Shown piece after piece: positions 45,612 through 53,938 of a stretch of DNA of 64,000 bases (within the stretch, counting starts at the first letter, position 1; every line of letters begins with the position of its first letter). Both the position numbers and the translations under genes were made by a program. The DNA is from Rhodopseudomonas sp. (lineage in GTDB: Bacteria; Pseudomonadota; Alphaproteobacteria; Rhizobiales; Xanthobacteraceae). The stretch spans positions 1,021,691 to 1,085,690 of the forward strand of contig NZ_JACABA010000002.1 of the NCBI RefSeq assembly GCF_013377015.1. Reading direction: 5' to 3'. The notes below the pieces were generated by a model that saw only the letters and a program-made list of their open reading frames with translations, made no database searches and was not told the DNA's origin.

Positions 45612-46391
45612 ATGAATACTTCAATGCAAATGCGCCTTTTGACTGCCATCGCCTGCCTCGCGCTCCTCGCTCCCGCCTTCGCCGCCGGTCCGAAGCCGGA
45701 TTTTGCCGTCAAGACCAAGGCGATCGACGGCACCGTCTTGCTCGACGCCGGCATCAAAGCCGATCCGGCGCTTGAGGCCGACAGTCTCGCCGAGGGCAGG
45801 AAATGGATCGCGCAGAACAAGCTCGACGCCGAGCAGGAATACAAGGACGAGCCGAAGCAGTTCAGCAATGGCCCCTGGACCTATGAGCGCAAATACGCGA
45901 TCCGATCGGTGGTCGGCGACCGCTATGTCAGCATCGTGCGATCCGACTATAGCAACACCGGCGGCGCGCACCCCAATTCCGACGTCGACACCATCCTGTG
46001 GGACAAGACCACGGGCAAGCGCATCAGCATCCGGCCGTTCTTCACCGAGACCGCTGACGGCGGCCCCGCCCTGAAAGCCATCGCCGCCGGCATCCTGGAG
46101 TCGCTGAAGGTCGAGAAGAAAGCCCGCGGCGCCGACAGCGGCGACACCGACTACGTCAAGACCATCGAACCCAAACTGCTGAAGCTCGGCGCGGTGACGC
46201 TGGCTCCATCGACCGAGGCCGGCAAGAGCTCGGGCCTGACCTACCATTATCCGCCCTATGCGGTCGGCGCCTATGCGGAGGGCAGCTATCTGGCCTTCGT
46301 GCCATGGGAGAAGCTGAAGCCGTATCTCACTGCGGAAGGCGCTGCGATTTTCGGCGGCGCGCGGCCGAAGGGCGACGATGACCGCCAATAA
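45612..46391 (+). CDS. Periplasmic DUF3298/DUF4163-like protein
   Basis: 259 residues. Signal peptide MRLLTAIACLALLAPAFAAG (cut after AFA). The mature part holds the DUF4163/DUF3298 features also seen in RsiV: SNTGGAHPNSDVDTILWDKT (GGAHPN motif), FFTETADGG and a Tyr/Pro-rich end, YHYPPYAVGAYAEGSYLAFVP. The closest known relatives bind lysozyme or peptidoglycan-like ligands, but there is no membrane helix or anti-sigma part here, so the function is open. The last 14 bases overlap the start of meaB. The start may be one of the ATGs at 45612, 45624 or 45630. Confidence 0.8.
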   Translation: MNTSMQMRLLTAIACLALLAPAFAAGPKPDFAVKTKAIDGTVLLDAGIKADPALEADSLAEGRKWIAQNKLDAEQEYKDEPKQFSNGPWTYERKYAIRSVVGDRYVSIVRSDYSNTGGAHPNSDVDTILWDKTTGKRISIRPFFTETADGGPALKAIAAGILESLKVEKKARGADSGDTDYVKTIEPKLLKLGAVTLAPSTEAGKSSGLTYHYPPYAVGAYAEGSYLAFVPWEKLKPYLTAEGAAIFGGARPKGDDDRQ

Positions 46392-47364
46392 GCCGATCGA
46401 CGTCGCATCGATGGCTGACGAACTCCGCGCACGCTCCCGCGCCACGCTGGCGCGCGCCATCACTTTGATCGAAAGCCGCCGCGCCGATCACCAGGCCGCG
46501 GCGCGCGATCTGGTGCAGGCGCTGCTGCCGCAGACCGGCCAGGCAATCCGGGTCGGCATCACCGGCTCGCCGGGCGTCGGCAAATCCACCACCATCGACG
46601 CGCTCGGCATGTTCCTGATCGAACGCGGCCACCGGGTCGCGGTGCTGGCAGTCGACCCGTCCTCGGCGCGCACCGGCGGTTCGATCCTCGGCGACAAGAC
46701 GCGGATGGCGCGGCTGTCGGCAGAACAGCACGCGTTCATCCGCCCCTCGCCGTCCTCCGGCACGCTGGGCGGCGTCGCGGCGAAGACCCGCGAGGCGATG
46801 CTGCTGTGCGAGGCCGCCGGCTTCGACGTCGTGCTGGTGGAGACCGTCGGCATCGGCCAGTCCGAAACCGCGGTCTGCGACATGACCGATTTCTTCCTCG
46901 CCTTGATGCTGCCCGGCGCCGGCGACGAATTGCAGGGCATCAAGAAGGGCCTGGTCGAACTCGCCGACATGATCGCGATCAACAAGGCCGATGGCGACAA
47001 TGTCGCGCGCGCCAATCTGGCGGCGGCCGAATATCGCGGCGCGCTGCATATCCTGACCCCGCGCTCGGAGCACTGGCACCCGCCGGTGCTGACCTATTCG
47101 GGACTGACCGGCGCCGGCATCGCGGAATTGTGGCAGAAGATTCTCGACCATCGCACCGCGATGCAGGCCTGCGGCGATTTCGCCGCGCGCCGCCGCGAGC
47201 AGCAGGTGAAATGGATGTGGACCATGCTGGAGGACCGCTGGAAGGCGCGGCTGCGCGCCGACCCCGCGATCCGCGCCAAAGTGAAGTCGACCGAGGCTGC
47301 GGTCGCCGATGGCCGGGTCACGCCAGCGCTCGGCGCCGACCAGATCGCGGAGCTGATGACTTGA
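46378..47364 (+). CDS. meaB: MeaB GTPase, methylmalonyl-CoA mutase chaperone
   Basis: 328 residues. G-protein chaperone that guards loading of cobalamin into the mutase and protects it from inactivation. Walker A GSPGVGKS (63-70), the DPSSARTGGSILGDKTRM switch region, VETVGIGQSE (Walker B-like) and NKADGD (base recognition). The conserved basic C-terminal arm is present. Overlaps the DUF3298-like gene by 14 bases. Its usual partner mutB is 1.6 kb upstream with three genes in between. Confidence 0.93.
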   Translation: MTANKPIDVASMADELRARSRATLARAITLIESRRADHQAAARDLVQALLPQTGQAIRVGITGSPGVGKSTTIDALGMFLIERGHRVAVLAVDPSSARTGGSILGDKTRMARLSAEQHAFIRPSPSSGTLGGVAAKTREAMLLCEAAGFDVVLVETVGIGQSETAVCDMTDFFLALMLPGAGDELQGIKKGLVELADMIAINKADGDNVARANLAAAEYRGALHILTPRSEHWHPPVLTYSGLTGAGIAELWQKILDHRTAMQACGDFAARRREQQVKWMWTMLEDRWKARLRADPAIRAKVKSTEAAVADGRVTPALGADQIAELMT

Positions 47365-48008
47365 CGCTGCGCATCCTGATCACCGGGTTCGGGCCGTTTC
47401 CCGGCGCGCCGTACAATCCGACCCCGGTACTGGTGGCGCGGCTGACACGTTTGCGGCGGCCGGCGTTCGCCGAGGTCGAGCTGCGCAGCCACATCTTCCC
47501 GGTGAGCTATCGCGCCGTCGATACCGAGTTGCCGATGCTGCTGGCGCAGCATCGGCCGGATGCGCTGTTGATGTTCGGACTGGCGACGCGGACGCCGTAT
47601 CTGCGCGTCGAAACCCGCGCCCGCAATGCCGTCACCCAGCTCTGGCCGGATGCCGCGCATGCGAAGTTGCGCAGCGCCTCGATCGCGCCCGGCAGCGCCG
47701 CGCAATCGTTCGGGCCGCATACCGCGCGGCTGCTGCGCGCCGCGCTTGCCACCGGGATCGATGCGCGCGCTTCGCGCGACGCCGGGCGCTACCTCTGCAA
47801 TTATCTGAGCTGGCGGGCGATCGAGGCCTGTGGCGACGCCGATGGCCCACGCCTTGCCGCCTTCGTGCATGTGCCGGCGGTGCCGCGCGATGTCACACCG
47901 CGACGGCAGGCGTCTGGGCGCGTCACCGCCGAGCAACTGGTCGACGCCGGCGAAGCCATCCTGCTGGCGATGGTGGGCGAAGCGCGGCGGGTCGCCCGCG
48001 CAGGTTAA
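47361..48008 (+). CDS. pcp: Pyroglutamyl-peptidase I family protein
   Basis: 215 residues; removes N-terminal pyroglutamate. The catalytic triad fits the family: E84 (YLRVETRARNA), C146 (GRYLCNYLSW) and H170 (AFVHVPAVP), with the usual spacing, and the N-terminal LITGFGPFPGAPYNPTP motif is complete. TTG start at 47361 overlaps meaB by four bases. Not related in function to the mutase, so it may simply share a transcript. Confidence 0.85.
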   Translation: MTLRILITGFGPFPGAPYNPTPVLVARLTRLRRPAFAEVELRSHIFPVSYRAVDTELPMLLAQHRPDALLMFGLATRTPYLRVETRARNAVTQLWPDAAHAKLRSASIAPGSAAQSFGPHTARLLRAALATGIDARASRDAGRYLCNYLSWRAIEACGDADGPRLAAFVHVPAVPRDVTPRRQASGRVTAEQLVDAGEAILLAMVGEARRVARAG

Positions 48009-48113
48009 CCCTACCGCCAAACATCGTCGGTTCCGGTCCACGCTGCAGGCCACCGCGCGGCTTATTCTGCGTTACTCCAAACGCAGATATCGGTCGGACA
48101 GCGAGCATCAGCC

Positions 48114-49472
48114 ATGGACGTCAGCCGACGCAATTTTCTCGCAGCCTCCGCCGCTGGCGCGCTGGCGATCTCCGTCACGCCGTTGCGCGCGGCACCGTTG
48201 ACATCGAGCCTCGGGCGCGATGCCACCCAATATGGCGTGCGACCGAACAGCCCGGACGATCAGACCATCGCGTTGCAGCGTGCGATCGACGAGGCGGCGC
48301 GGGCCCAGCTGCCGCTGGCGCTGCCGCCGGGCACCTACCGCTCCGGCATGCTGCGGCTGTCCGGCGGCTCGCAACTGATCGGCGTGCGCGGCGCGACGAA
48401 ACTGATCTTCACCGGCGGGGCATCGCTGTTCGAAAGCCAGGGTGCCGGCGGTATCGGCCTCACCGGGCTGACGCTCGACGGCGCCCGCATCAAGCTGCCG
48501 ACCCGACGCGGACTGGTGCACTGCCTGCAAGGCCGCGACCTGCGCATCCAGGACTGCGAGATCGCCGCCAGCGGCGGCAGCGGCATCTGGCTGGAAAACG
48601 TCGCCGGCGAGATCAGCGGCAATACACTGACCGGCATCGCCGTCACCGGAGTGGTGTCGTTCGACGCCCAGGGCCTGACCGTAGCGCGCAACACCATCAT
48701 CGGCACCAACGACAACGGCATCGAAATCCTGCGCACCGCGATCGGCGACGACGGCAGTATCGTCAGCGGCAACCGGATCGAGAACATCAAGGCCGGGCCT
48801 GGCGGCTCCGGACAATACGGCAACGCCATCAACGCGTTTCGCGCCGGCAATGTCATCGTCAGCGGCAACCGCATCAGCAACTGCGACTATTCGGCCGTGC
48901 GCGGCAATTCGGCGTCCAACATCCAGATCACCGGCAACAGCATCAGCGGCGTCCGCGAGGTCGCACTGTATTCGGAATTCGCGTTCGAGGGCGCGGTGAT
49001 CGCCAACAACACCGTCGACGGCGCCGCGGTCGGCGTCTCGGTCTGCAATTTCAACGAAGGCGGCCGGCTCAGCGTGGTGCAGGGCAACATCATCCGCAAC
49101 CTGCTGCCGAAGCGGCCGATCGGCACCGCACCCGACGATGACGCCGGCGTTGGCATCTATGTCGAGGCCGACACCGCGGTGACCGGCAATGTGATCGAGA
49201 AGGCGCCGTCGTTCGGAATTGTCGCCGGATGGGGCAAGTACCTGCGCGACGTCGCCATCACCGGCAACGTGATTCGCGACACCTTCATCGGCGTCGGCGT
49301 CTCAGTGGCGGACGGTGCCGGCAGCGCGTTGGTCAATAACAACATGATCTCGGGCGCGCCGCGTGGCGCCGTGGTCGGGCTCGATCATGCCAGGCCGGTG
49401 ACGCCGGATCTAACCGCCGCAGGGGCCGCGCGCTATCCGCAGGTGGTGATTGGCAGCAACGCGACGCGATGA
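48114..49472 (+). CDS. TAT-exported beta-helix protein, TIGR03808 family
   Basis: 452 residues. Twin-arginine signal SRRNFLAASAAGALAI. The mature part is a right-handed parallel beta-helix with repeats such as VIVSGNRISNCDY and VAITGNVIRDTF, rich in GN and N-x-I repeats, of the kind seen in carbohydrate-active exported proteins. TIGR03808, from memory, describes such TAT-exported repeat proteins of Bradyrhizobium and Rhodopseudomonas without assigned function. Its partner family TIGR03809 is the next gene on the opposite strand. Periplasmic. Confidence 0.85.
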   Translation: MDVSRRNFLAASAAGALAISVTPLRAAPLTSSLGRDATQYGVRPNSPDDQTIALQRAIDEAARAQLPLALPPGTYRSGMLRLSGGSQLIGVRGATKLIFTGGASLFESQGAGGIGLTGLTLDGARIKLPTRRGLVHCLQGRDLRIQDCEIAASGGSGIWLENVAGEISGNTLTGIAVTGVVSFDAQGLTVARNTIIGTNDNGIEILRTAIGDDGSIVSGNRIENIKAGPGGSGQYGNAINAFRAGNVIVSGNRISNCDYSAVRGNSASNIQITGNSISGVREVALYSEFAFEGAVIANNTVDGAAVGVSVCNFNEGGRLSVVQGNIIRNLLPKRPIGTAPDDDAGVGIYVEADTAVTGNVIEKAPSFGIVAGWGKYLRDVAITGNVIRDTFIGVGVSVADGAGSALVNNNMISGAPRGAVVGLDHARPVTPDLTAAGAARYPQVVIGSNATR

Positions 49473-49553
49473 CGCGGCGGCATACCGCGCCTGCCCTGCC
49501 CGCAACCTGCTCGCCTGGAACTTGAGCCGTGCTGTCGCGAGCTGGCGCTGGCT

Positions 49554-50048
49554 TCAGAACGCGTTGCGCAACAGCGGATAGCGCTGCTGCAACAGTTCGG
49601 CATCGAGCGCCTGTTGCCACGGCTCGGCGTCCTCGGTTGCGATCGAAATTGACGGCAACGCAGATTCGGGTTGCGGCGCAGCGGAAAGCATCGGGGCTGA
49701 AGGCGGGCTGAGGCTGTCCGGCAGGTCGATCGCGATCGGCACCGACGGCTGATCGCAAGCCTCGTCCTCGAAAAAGGCGACGTACCGCGGCGGCAGCGCG
49801 GAGCGACGGCCGAGCCAGGACAGATCAATCGGCCGGTTGTCCGGCGAGGCCTCGCGGTTGAGCAGCCCATGCCAGGTCGCCACAGCGGTCTTGGCTTCCT
49901 GGACGTTCTCAAGGAACGCCAGTTCGCCGAAATAGCGTCGCCAGCGGCCGGTTTCGAACAGATCGGTGAGGTATTCTAGGCGTTGCTCAGCGAGCACGCA
50001 CCACCGCTCAAGGATGGCGCGCCCACGCGCTGCGTCGGTTAGTTCCAT
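49554..50048 (-). CDS. TIGR03809 family protein
   Basis: 164 residues, no signal peptide, so probably cytosolic. N-terminal helical part (GRAILERWCVLAEQRLEYLTDLFETGRWRRY), then a stretch rich in Pro and acidic residues, ending ELLQQRYPLLRNAF. From memory the TIGR03809 model was built from genes adjacent to TIGR03808 in the Bradyrhizobium group, and the arrangement here agrees. The start at 50048 (MELTDAAR) is preferred over one 45 bases upstream; the ribosome site is weak. Convergent with the TIGR03808 gene, 81 bases apart. Confidence 0.78.
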   Translation of the reverse strand: MELTDAARGRAILERWCVLAEQRLEYLTDLFETGRWRRYFGELAFLENVQEAKTAVATWHGLLNREASPDNRPIDLSWLGRRSALPPRYVAFFEDEACDQPSVPIAIDLPDSLSPPSAPMLSAAPQPESALPSISIATEDAEPWQQALDAELLQQRYPLLRNAF

Positions 50049-50126
50049 GATGAAAAGGTCCGCCAGGAGGAAGGACAGACGCGGACGCAACACGAACGAA
50101 TCGACTGAATTGTACGAGCGATATTG

Positions 50127-50155
50127 TTAACAAAAGTTTACTGAGTCCACTCAGT
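50127..50155. promoter_or_regulatory. Palindrome overlapping a near-match CtrA-like box
   Basis: ACTGAGT-CC-ACTCAGT at 50140-50155 is a perfect 7-base inverted repeat. TTAA-N7-TTAC at 50127-50141 is one base off a CtrA-like box. Both are 79-107 bases upstream of the TIGR03809 start codon. Confidence 0.4.
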
Positions 50156-50360
50156 TGCGCTACCTGCACGTTACGAGCGGCGCGCGGCTGTGATCAGCAG
50201 GGGGCAATGCCGAGTGACTAACCGTCGGACCGCGGCGGTCGCGCTTCGCTGAGAAGGCCGGCCCGTACGCTATCGTCAAAGTTGCAACGACGGCGCCGGA
50301 TGCCGACAATTCGGCGCATTGCCACGCGGGCCTGTCCCGCAGGGGACATCAGAAACGAGA

Positions 50361-50390
50361 GACCCGCCCGGGGGGACAGCCGGGCGGGTC
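50361..50390 (-). terminator. Hairpin ending the protease gene
   Basis: GACCCGCCCGG (50361-50371) and CCGGGCGGGTC (50380-50390), 11-base perfect arms, about 150 bases beyond the protease stop codon on the minus strand, followed there by TCTCTCGTTTCTG. A modest T-run supports termination on this strand. Confidence 0.6.
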
Positions 50391-50536
50391 AAGCCATATT
50401 GGCGCCGGGGTGGATGGGCGCTCGCGCCGAATACAGCCTCGTCGGGGAGGGATTTCCTCTCCCACCCTTATTGGTGTTCAAGACATCGAAAAACGTTCAA
50501 GCCGATCGCCGAGATTTTTAACTTTCGGACTCGGCG

Positions 50537-52177
50537 CTATTTCGCCGCGGACGGTTCGGGAATTGCGACCGCGGGGGCCGCAATCGCCCCACCCTGCACC
50601 GCGGAAACCGCGGCAAAGGCGTCGACCTCACCAGCACCGAACAGGTCGTCGCGCCCCGGCGCGCCGAGATCGTGCGCCGTCTGCGTCAGAATGGCGCGGA
50701 CCTGATCGGGCTTGAGTAAGGGATCGCGCGCGATCATCAGCGCGACCACGCCGCTGACATAGGCCGCCGAGAACGACGTCCCCGACATCATCTCGTATTT
50801 GCCGCCCGGTGCGGGCAGAAAGATATCGACGCCGGGTGCTGCGACCGCGATGTGGCTGCCGCGGTTCGACGCCGCGAACAGCCCGTCCGAACTGTCCGTG
50901 GCGCTGACCGCGATCACGCTGGGATTGGCGGCCGGATAGAGCGGCGGCGAGGTCGGACCGGCATTGCCGCTGGCTGCGACCATCACGATTCCCTTCGCTG
51001 CGACCGCCGCGAGCCCCCGCGCAATCAGCGGATCGTTCGGCCCGGCGAAACTCATATTGACGATCCGGGCGCCATGCGATGCGGCATAATCGAGACTTTT
51101 CAGGATCACGAAGGAGGTGCTTTCCGCGCCGGCCTTCGCCGTCCCGAACGCGCGGATCGCCAGGATCTTCGCCGATGGCGCGCTGCCGATCAGCCGGGCA
51201 TGTGCCGCGATCGCGCCTGCGATGCCGGTGCCGTGAAGATGCGGACCCTGCTTGCTGATCAGCGCATCGAACGAACCAGCGAGTGCTTCGGCCAGTTCGG
51301 GATGGGCGCCATCGATCCCGGAATCGATCACCGCGACGATCACGTTGCCGCCGCGCGACAGCGCATGCGCCTGCGGCAGGCGCAGCTTGGTCAGCGCGTA
51401 TTGGGCGGGATCGCCCTCCTCTGCCGCGGCGGCCGGCTTGTCGCCCTGCAGCGCGTAGAGGAAATTCGACTGTACCGAGCGTACGCCGACGTCGGCGCCG
51501 AGTTCACGGACCACCGTCTGCGGCGAACGCCGGCCGCCGATGCGGAACAGCGCGATCGTGCTGTCGAGCAATGAAATGCGCTGCGAGCCGAGCCGCGTCA
51601 GCCGATGACGCCGGGCCAGGGTATCGGTCTGGGCATCGGTCAGCGCGCCGTCGAGTTCGACCACGATCTGGTCAGGGACGAAGCTGCGAGCGGCGACCGC
51701 GCGCGGGCTGGCGCGGCGTACGCCGCCGGCCTCGCGAGGCACCCGCTTGCGTTTCTTGCCACCGTTACCCCCCCGCCAGTCGTCGATGACCCACAGCGGC
51801 GCGCAAGTGGCGCCGCCGTTCAGATAGTTGCACTGCGAGGGCGTGATCCTGGTGTGCCGCAATCGGCGAAACTCACGATCGACCATCGGCAGGACGTCAG
51901 GAACTGTCCCCCTGGGGGTGCGTCCGGGATCGAGGTTGGTTGGTTGCAGCGGTGGGACGACCGGCGGCACGATGGGAGGTGGCGTGAGCGTCGGCGGCGG
52001 GACGACCGGGGGCGGCGTGAACGTCGGCGGCGGAACGACAGGGGGCGGTGTGAACGTCGGCGGCCGGAGTTGGGCTTGCACGCGCGCGACCGGTGCGTTG
52101 GCGAGCAGCGCAGCAACGGTAGCCAGCGCCAGCATTGCCGGTCGGGCGATTCGGCGGCCGGCACGGTTACTCATCAT
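50537..52177 (-). CDS. Secreted subtilisin-like serine protease (S8)
   Basis: 546 residues. Signal peptide (AMLALATVAALLANAPVARVQA) then a Pro/Val/Thr-rich repeat region (residues 39-76), a linker with two Cys (C116, C125) and the S8 domain with the catalytic triad D285 (VIDSGID), H315 (LHGTGIAG) and S468 (MSGTSFSAA), oxyanion N405. All catalytic residues are present. An S8 inhibitor-like pro-region is plausible at residues 166-245 (FVPDQIVVELDGALTDAQTD). Last gene of the sigma/anti-sigma/protease run. ATG 52177 or 52174. Confidence 0.92.
   Translation of the reverse strand: MMSNRAGRRIARPAMLALATVAALLANAPVARVQAQLRPPTFTPPPVVPPPTFTPPPVVPPPTLTPPPIVPPVVPPLQPTNLDPGRTPRGTVPDVLPMVDREFRRLRHTRITPSQCNYLNGGATCAPLWVIDDWRGGNGGKKRKRVPREAGGVRRASPRAVAARSFVPDQIVVELDGALTDAQTDTLARRHRLTRLGSQRISLLDSTIALFRIGGRRSPQTVVRELGADVGVRSVQSNFLYALQGDKPAAAAEEGDPAQYALTKLRLPQAHALSRGGNVIVAVIDSGIDGAHPELAEALAGSFDALISKQGPHLHGTGIAGAIAAHARLIGSAPSAKILAIRAFGTAKAGAESTSFVILKSLDYAASHGARIVNMSFAGPNDPLIARGLAAVAAKGIVMVAASGNAGPTSPPLYPAANPSVIAVSATDSSDGLFAASNRGSHIAVAAPGVDIFLPAPGGKYEMMSGTSFSAAYVSGVVALMIARDPLLKPDQVRAILTQTAHDLGAPGRDDLFGAGEVDAFAAVSAVQGGAIAAPAVAIPEPSAAK
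51975..52067 (-). repeat. 33-base tandem repeats coding PPPTFTPPPVV units
   Basis: Two full 33-base units (51975-52007 and 52008-52040) and a partial third (52041-52067) in the protease gene. They encode an 11-residue unit, PPPTFTPPPVV, with small changes. Such Pro-rich tracts often span the cell wall or bind SH3/WW-like partners. Confidence 0.75.
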
Positions 52178-52201
52178 TTGAATCCGATCGCCGGCGGCGC
52201 G

Positions 52202-52930
52202 CTATGGCGCGGGCAATGCGAGGCTGACGATCTTCTCGTCCTGCAGCCGATTGATCAGGGCGGCCGTGTCCTGCTTCGACAGCGACTGGCCGCCGAATTG
52301 CAGCCTGAAGATGCCGCCCTTGCCGCTGTCGATCACCGAAGCCTGGTAGCGGTCGAGCAGCGCTGTGATCTCGGCGGCGCGCGCGTCGGGCGCAAATCGC
52401 ACAAAGGCACGCGGCGCGGGCTCAACACCGAGGCTGCGGGTAATCGGCTCGGCCTGCCGCGACGCCGGCGCTTCCACCGGCCGCGACTGGTAGGATGCGA
52501 CCTGGAAGGCTCCGGTCTGCGGCCAGAACAGCATCGCGCCGATTAGGCCGGCCTGCAGTAGCAGCGCCAGCCCGGCCAGCGAGGCCGACCAGACCAGCGC
52601 CTGCGGCGACAGACCGGCAAAAAATCCTGCGAACCGCGCCGACAGCCCGGACGAGGCCGACGCGCCGCGCGCCGGCTCCGCGTCGATCGCCGCGAACAGC
52701 TTCTGCATAGCCCGCGGCGACGGCCCGCCCAGGCTCTCATTGAGTTCGATGGTCGCGGAATATTCCTCCTGGATCGCCGCGTATTGCCTGGCCAACGCTG
52801 GATCGCGGGCGAGCGCGTCGTCGACCCGACGGGTGTCGCGTGCGTTCAAGGTGCCGGCGGCGCGCCAGGGTAACAGCGCCTCGATCTCCCCGGGATCCTG
52901 CTCCAGCATTTTCCTGCTCATCGCCATCAT
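52202..52930 (-). CDS. Putative membrane anti-sigma factor
   Basis: 242 residues. Cytoplasmic helical N-terminus (IEALLPWRAAGTLNARDTRR), one membrane helix near residues 118-140 (LVWSASLAGLALLLQAGLIG), then a periplasmic domain (FVRFAPDARAAEITALLDRY; VIDSGKGGIFRLQFGG). The layout matches anti-sigma factors with a cytosolic sigma-binding part, but the usual H-x3-C-x2-C zinc motif is absent. The start at 52930 overlaps the sigma gene stop (ATGA), the typical coupling for a sigma/anti-sigma pair. The periplasmic domain has a fold similar in outline to sensory domains cut by proteases; this is inference. Confidence 0.78.
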   Translation of the reverse strand: MMAMSRKMLEQDPGEIEALLPWRAAGTLNARDTRRVDDALARDPALARQYAAIQEEYSATIELNESLGGPSPRAMQKLFAAIDAEPARGASASSGLSARFAGFFAGLSPQALVWSASLAGLALLLQAGLIGAMLFWPQTGAFQVASYQSRPVEAPASRQAEPITRSLGVEPAPRAFVRFAPDARAAEITALLDRYQASVIDSGKGGIFRLQFGGQSLSKQDTAALINRLQDEKIVSLALPAP

Positions 52931-53496
52931 GGCCAGCCTCGCTCCACGCCGGCTGCCTGGAGCAGTTCGGCCAATTTCTTGCGCGCATAGAACAACCGGG
53001 TCTTCACGGTGTTCTCCGGAATCCCGACGATCTCGGCGACCTCCTCCACGGATTTCTCGTGGTAATAGACAAGGTCGACGATTTCCCGATGGTCCGGCGA
53101 AAGCGACGTCAGGCACTTCCGCAGCGCTTCGCCCGTGTCCTTCTTCTGCACCGCCACTTCCGGATTGTCGGCCGTGTCCTCAATCGCAGCGGCGTCCTCG
53201 TCATCCAGTTCAGCATCCTTGCGGCGTCGCAGCGCGGACAGCGCCTTGAACCGAGTGATCGCCAACAGCCAGGTGGAAACCGCGGAACGGCCTTCGAACT
53301 TGCCGGCCTGGCGCCAGACATCAAGGAAAACCTCGCTGATGAGATCCTCCGCGAGCTGTTCGTTCCGCACCAGCCGTAGCCCGAAGCGAAAGACCCTGAC
53401 ATGATGCCTGCCGTACAGAACCTGCATCGCGGCACGGTCGCCTTGAGCAATCCGGGCGATCAGAACGTCGTCCGCATCGGCTTGCGTGGTACTCAC
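52927..53496 (-). CDS. ECF sigma factor
   Basis: 189 residues, RpoE-like. Region 2 reads RNEQLAEDLISEVFLDVWRQ then FEGRSAVSTWLLAITRFKAL (core binding and -10 recognition); region 4 reads LSPDHREIVDLVYYHEKSVE then EVAEIVGIPENTVKTRLFYA (-35 helix-turn-helix). Directs RNA polymerase to stress or envelope promoters. Its gene is followed, with overlap, by the putative anti-sigma gene and then the secreted protease. No promoter of its own type could be identified with confidence upstream. Confidence 0.92.
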   Translation of the reverse strand: MSTTQADADDVLIARIAQGDRAAMQVLYGRHHVRVFRFGLRLVRNEQLAEDLISEVFLDVWRQAGKFEGRSAVSTWLLAITRFKALSALRRRKDAELDDEDAAAIEDTADNPEVAVQKKDTGEALRKCLTSLSPDHREIVDLVYYHEKSVEEVAEIVGIPENTVKTRLFYARKKLAELLQAAGVERGWP

Positions 53497-53938
53497 TGGC
53501 CGTCTCGCAAAGTTGGTCGGTTTGATCGGGCAGAAGGTTCGACGGGCAAAGGCAAAATCTTCCTGTTAGCCGGCTAGGCGCGGCGCATCTGTGAGGTAGC
53601 GCACAGAACCGATCCATCAGCGTCGGCGCGTTTCGATCCCCGAGCTCGCACATGCCGCAACTGGCACCAGCCCTGAGCGGGCGACTCGAATTGCCTGGCC
53701 GGCGAAGCCCCTGGAACCTTATCAAGCCTCCGCCCGCTTAGCAGAATTTGCACGATATATCCGCAGCAATTGCCGACTGTCGCTCACCCAGCGCCCTGGT
53801 TTTGCCAAAAGGTACAATTTTGCAGCCAAATCAATGGTGTAACGAAACGGAGCGTGACCCAGCAAGATATGTTGGATACCAAACCTAAAGGCTTTGCCGG
53901 TAGCTTTCGGGAACTGAGTTCCACCCTTGCGGGGCCCC
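53497..53938. other. 442-base divergent promoter region
   Basis: Between the sigma factor gene (minus) and the diguanylate cyclase gene (plus). No gene. No convincing ECF promoter pair was found. AT-rich stretches around 53750-53890 probably carry the cyclase promoter. Confidence 0.45.

Larger units (their letters stand above)
50049..50536. other. 488-base intergenic region
   Basis: Contains an inverted repeat and a near-match CtrA-like box close to the TIGR03809 gene (50127-50155), and a strong hairpin near 50361-50390 that terminates the protease gene. The rest shows no gene; short open frames in the region have no ribosome site. Confidence 0.5.

Noticed and set aside
53497-53600. Possible self-promoter of the ECF sigma factor (GCTAACA ... 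CGTC)
   Set aside because: The spacing of 19 bases does not fit ECF promoters.
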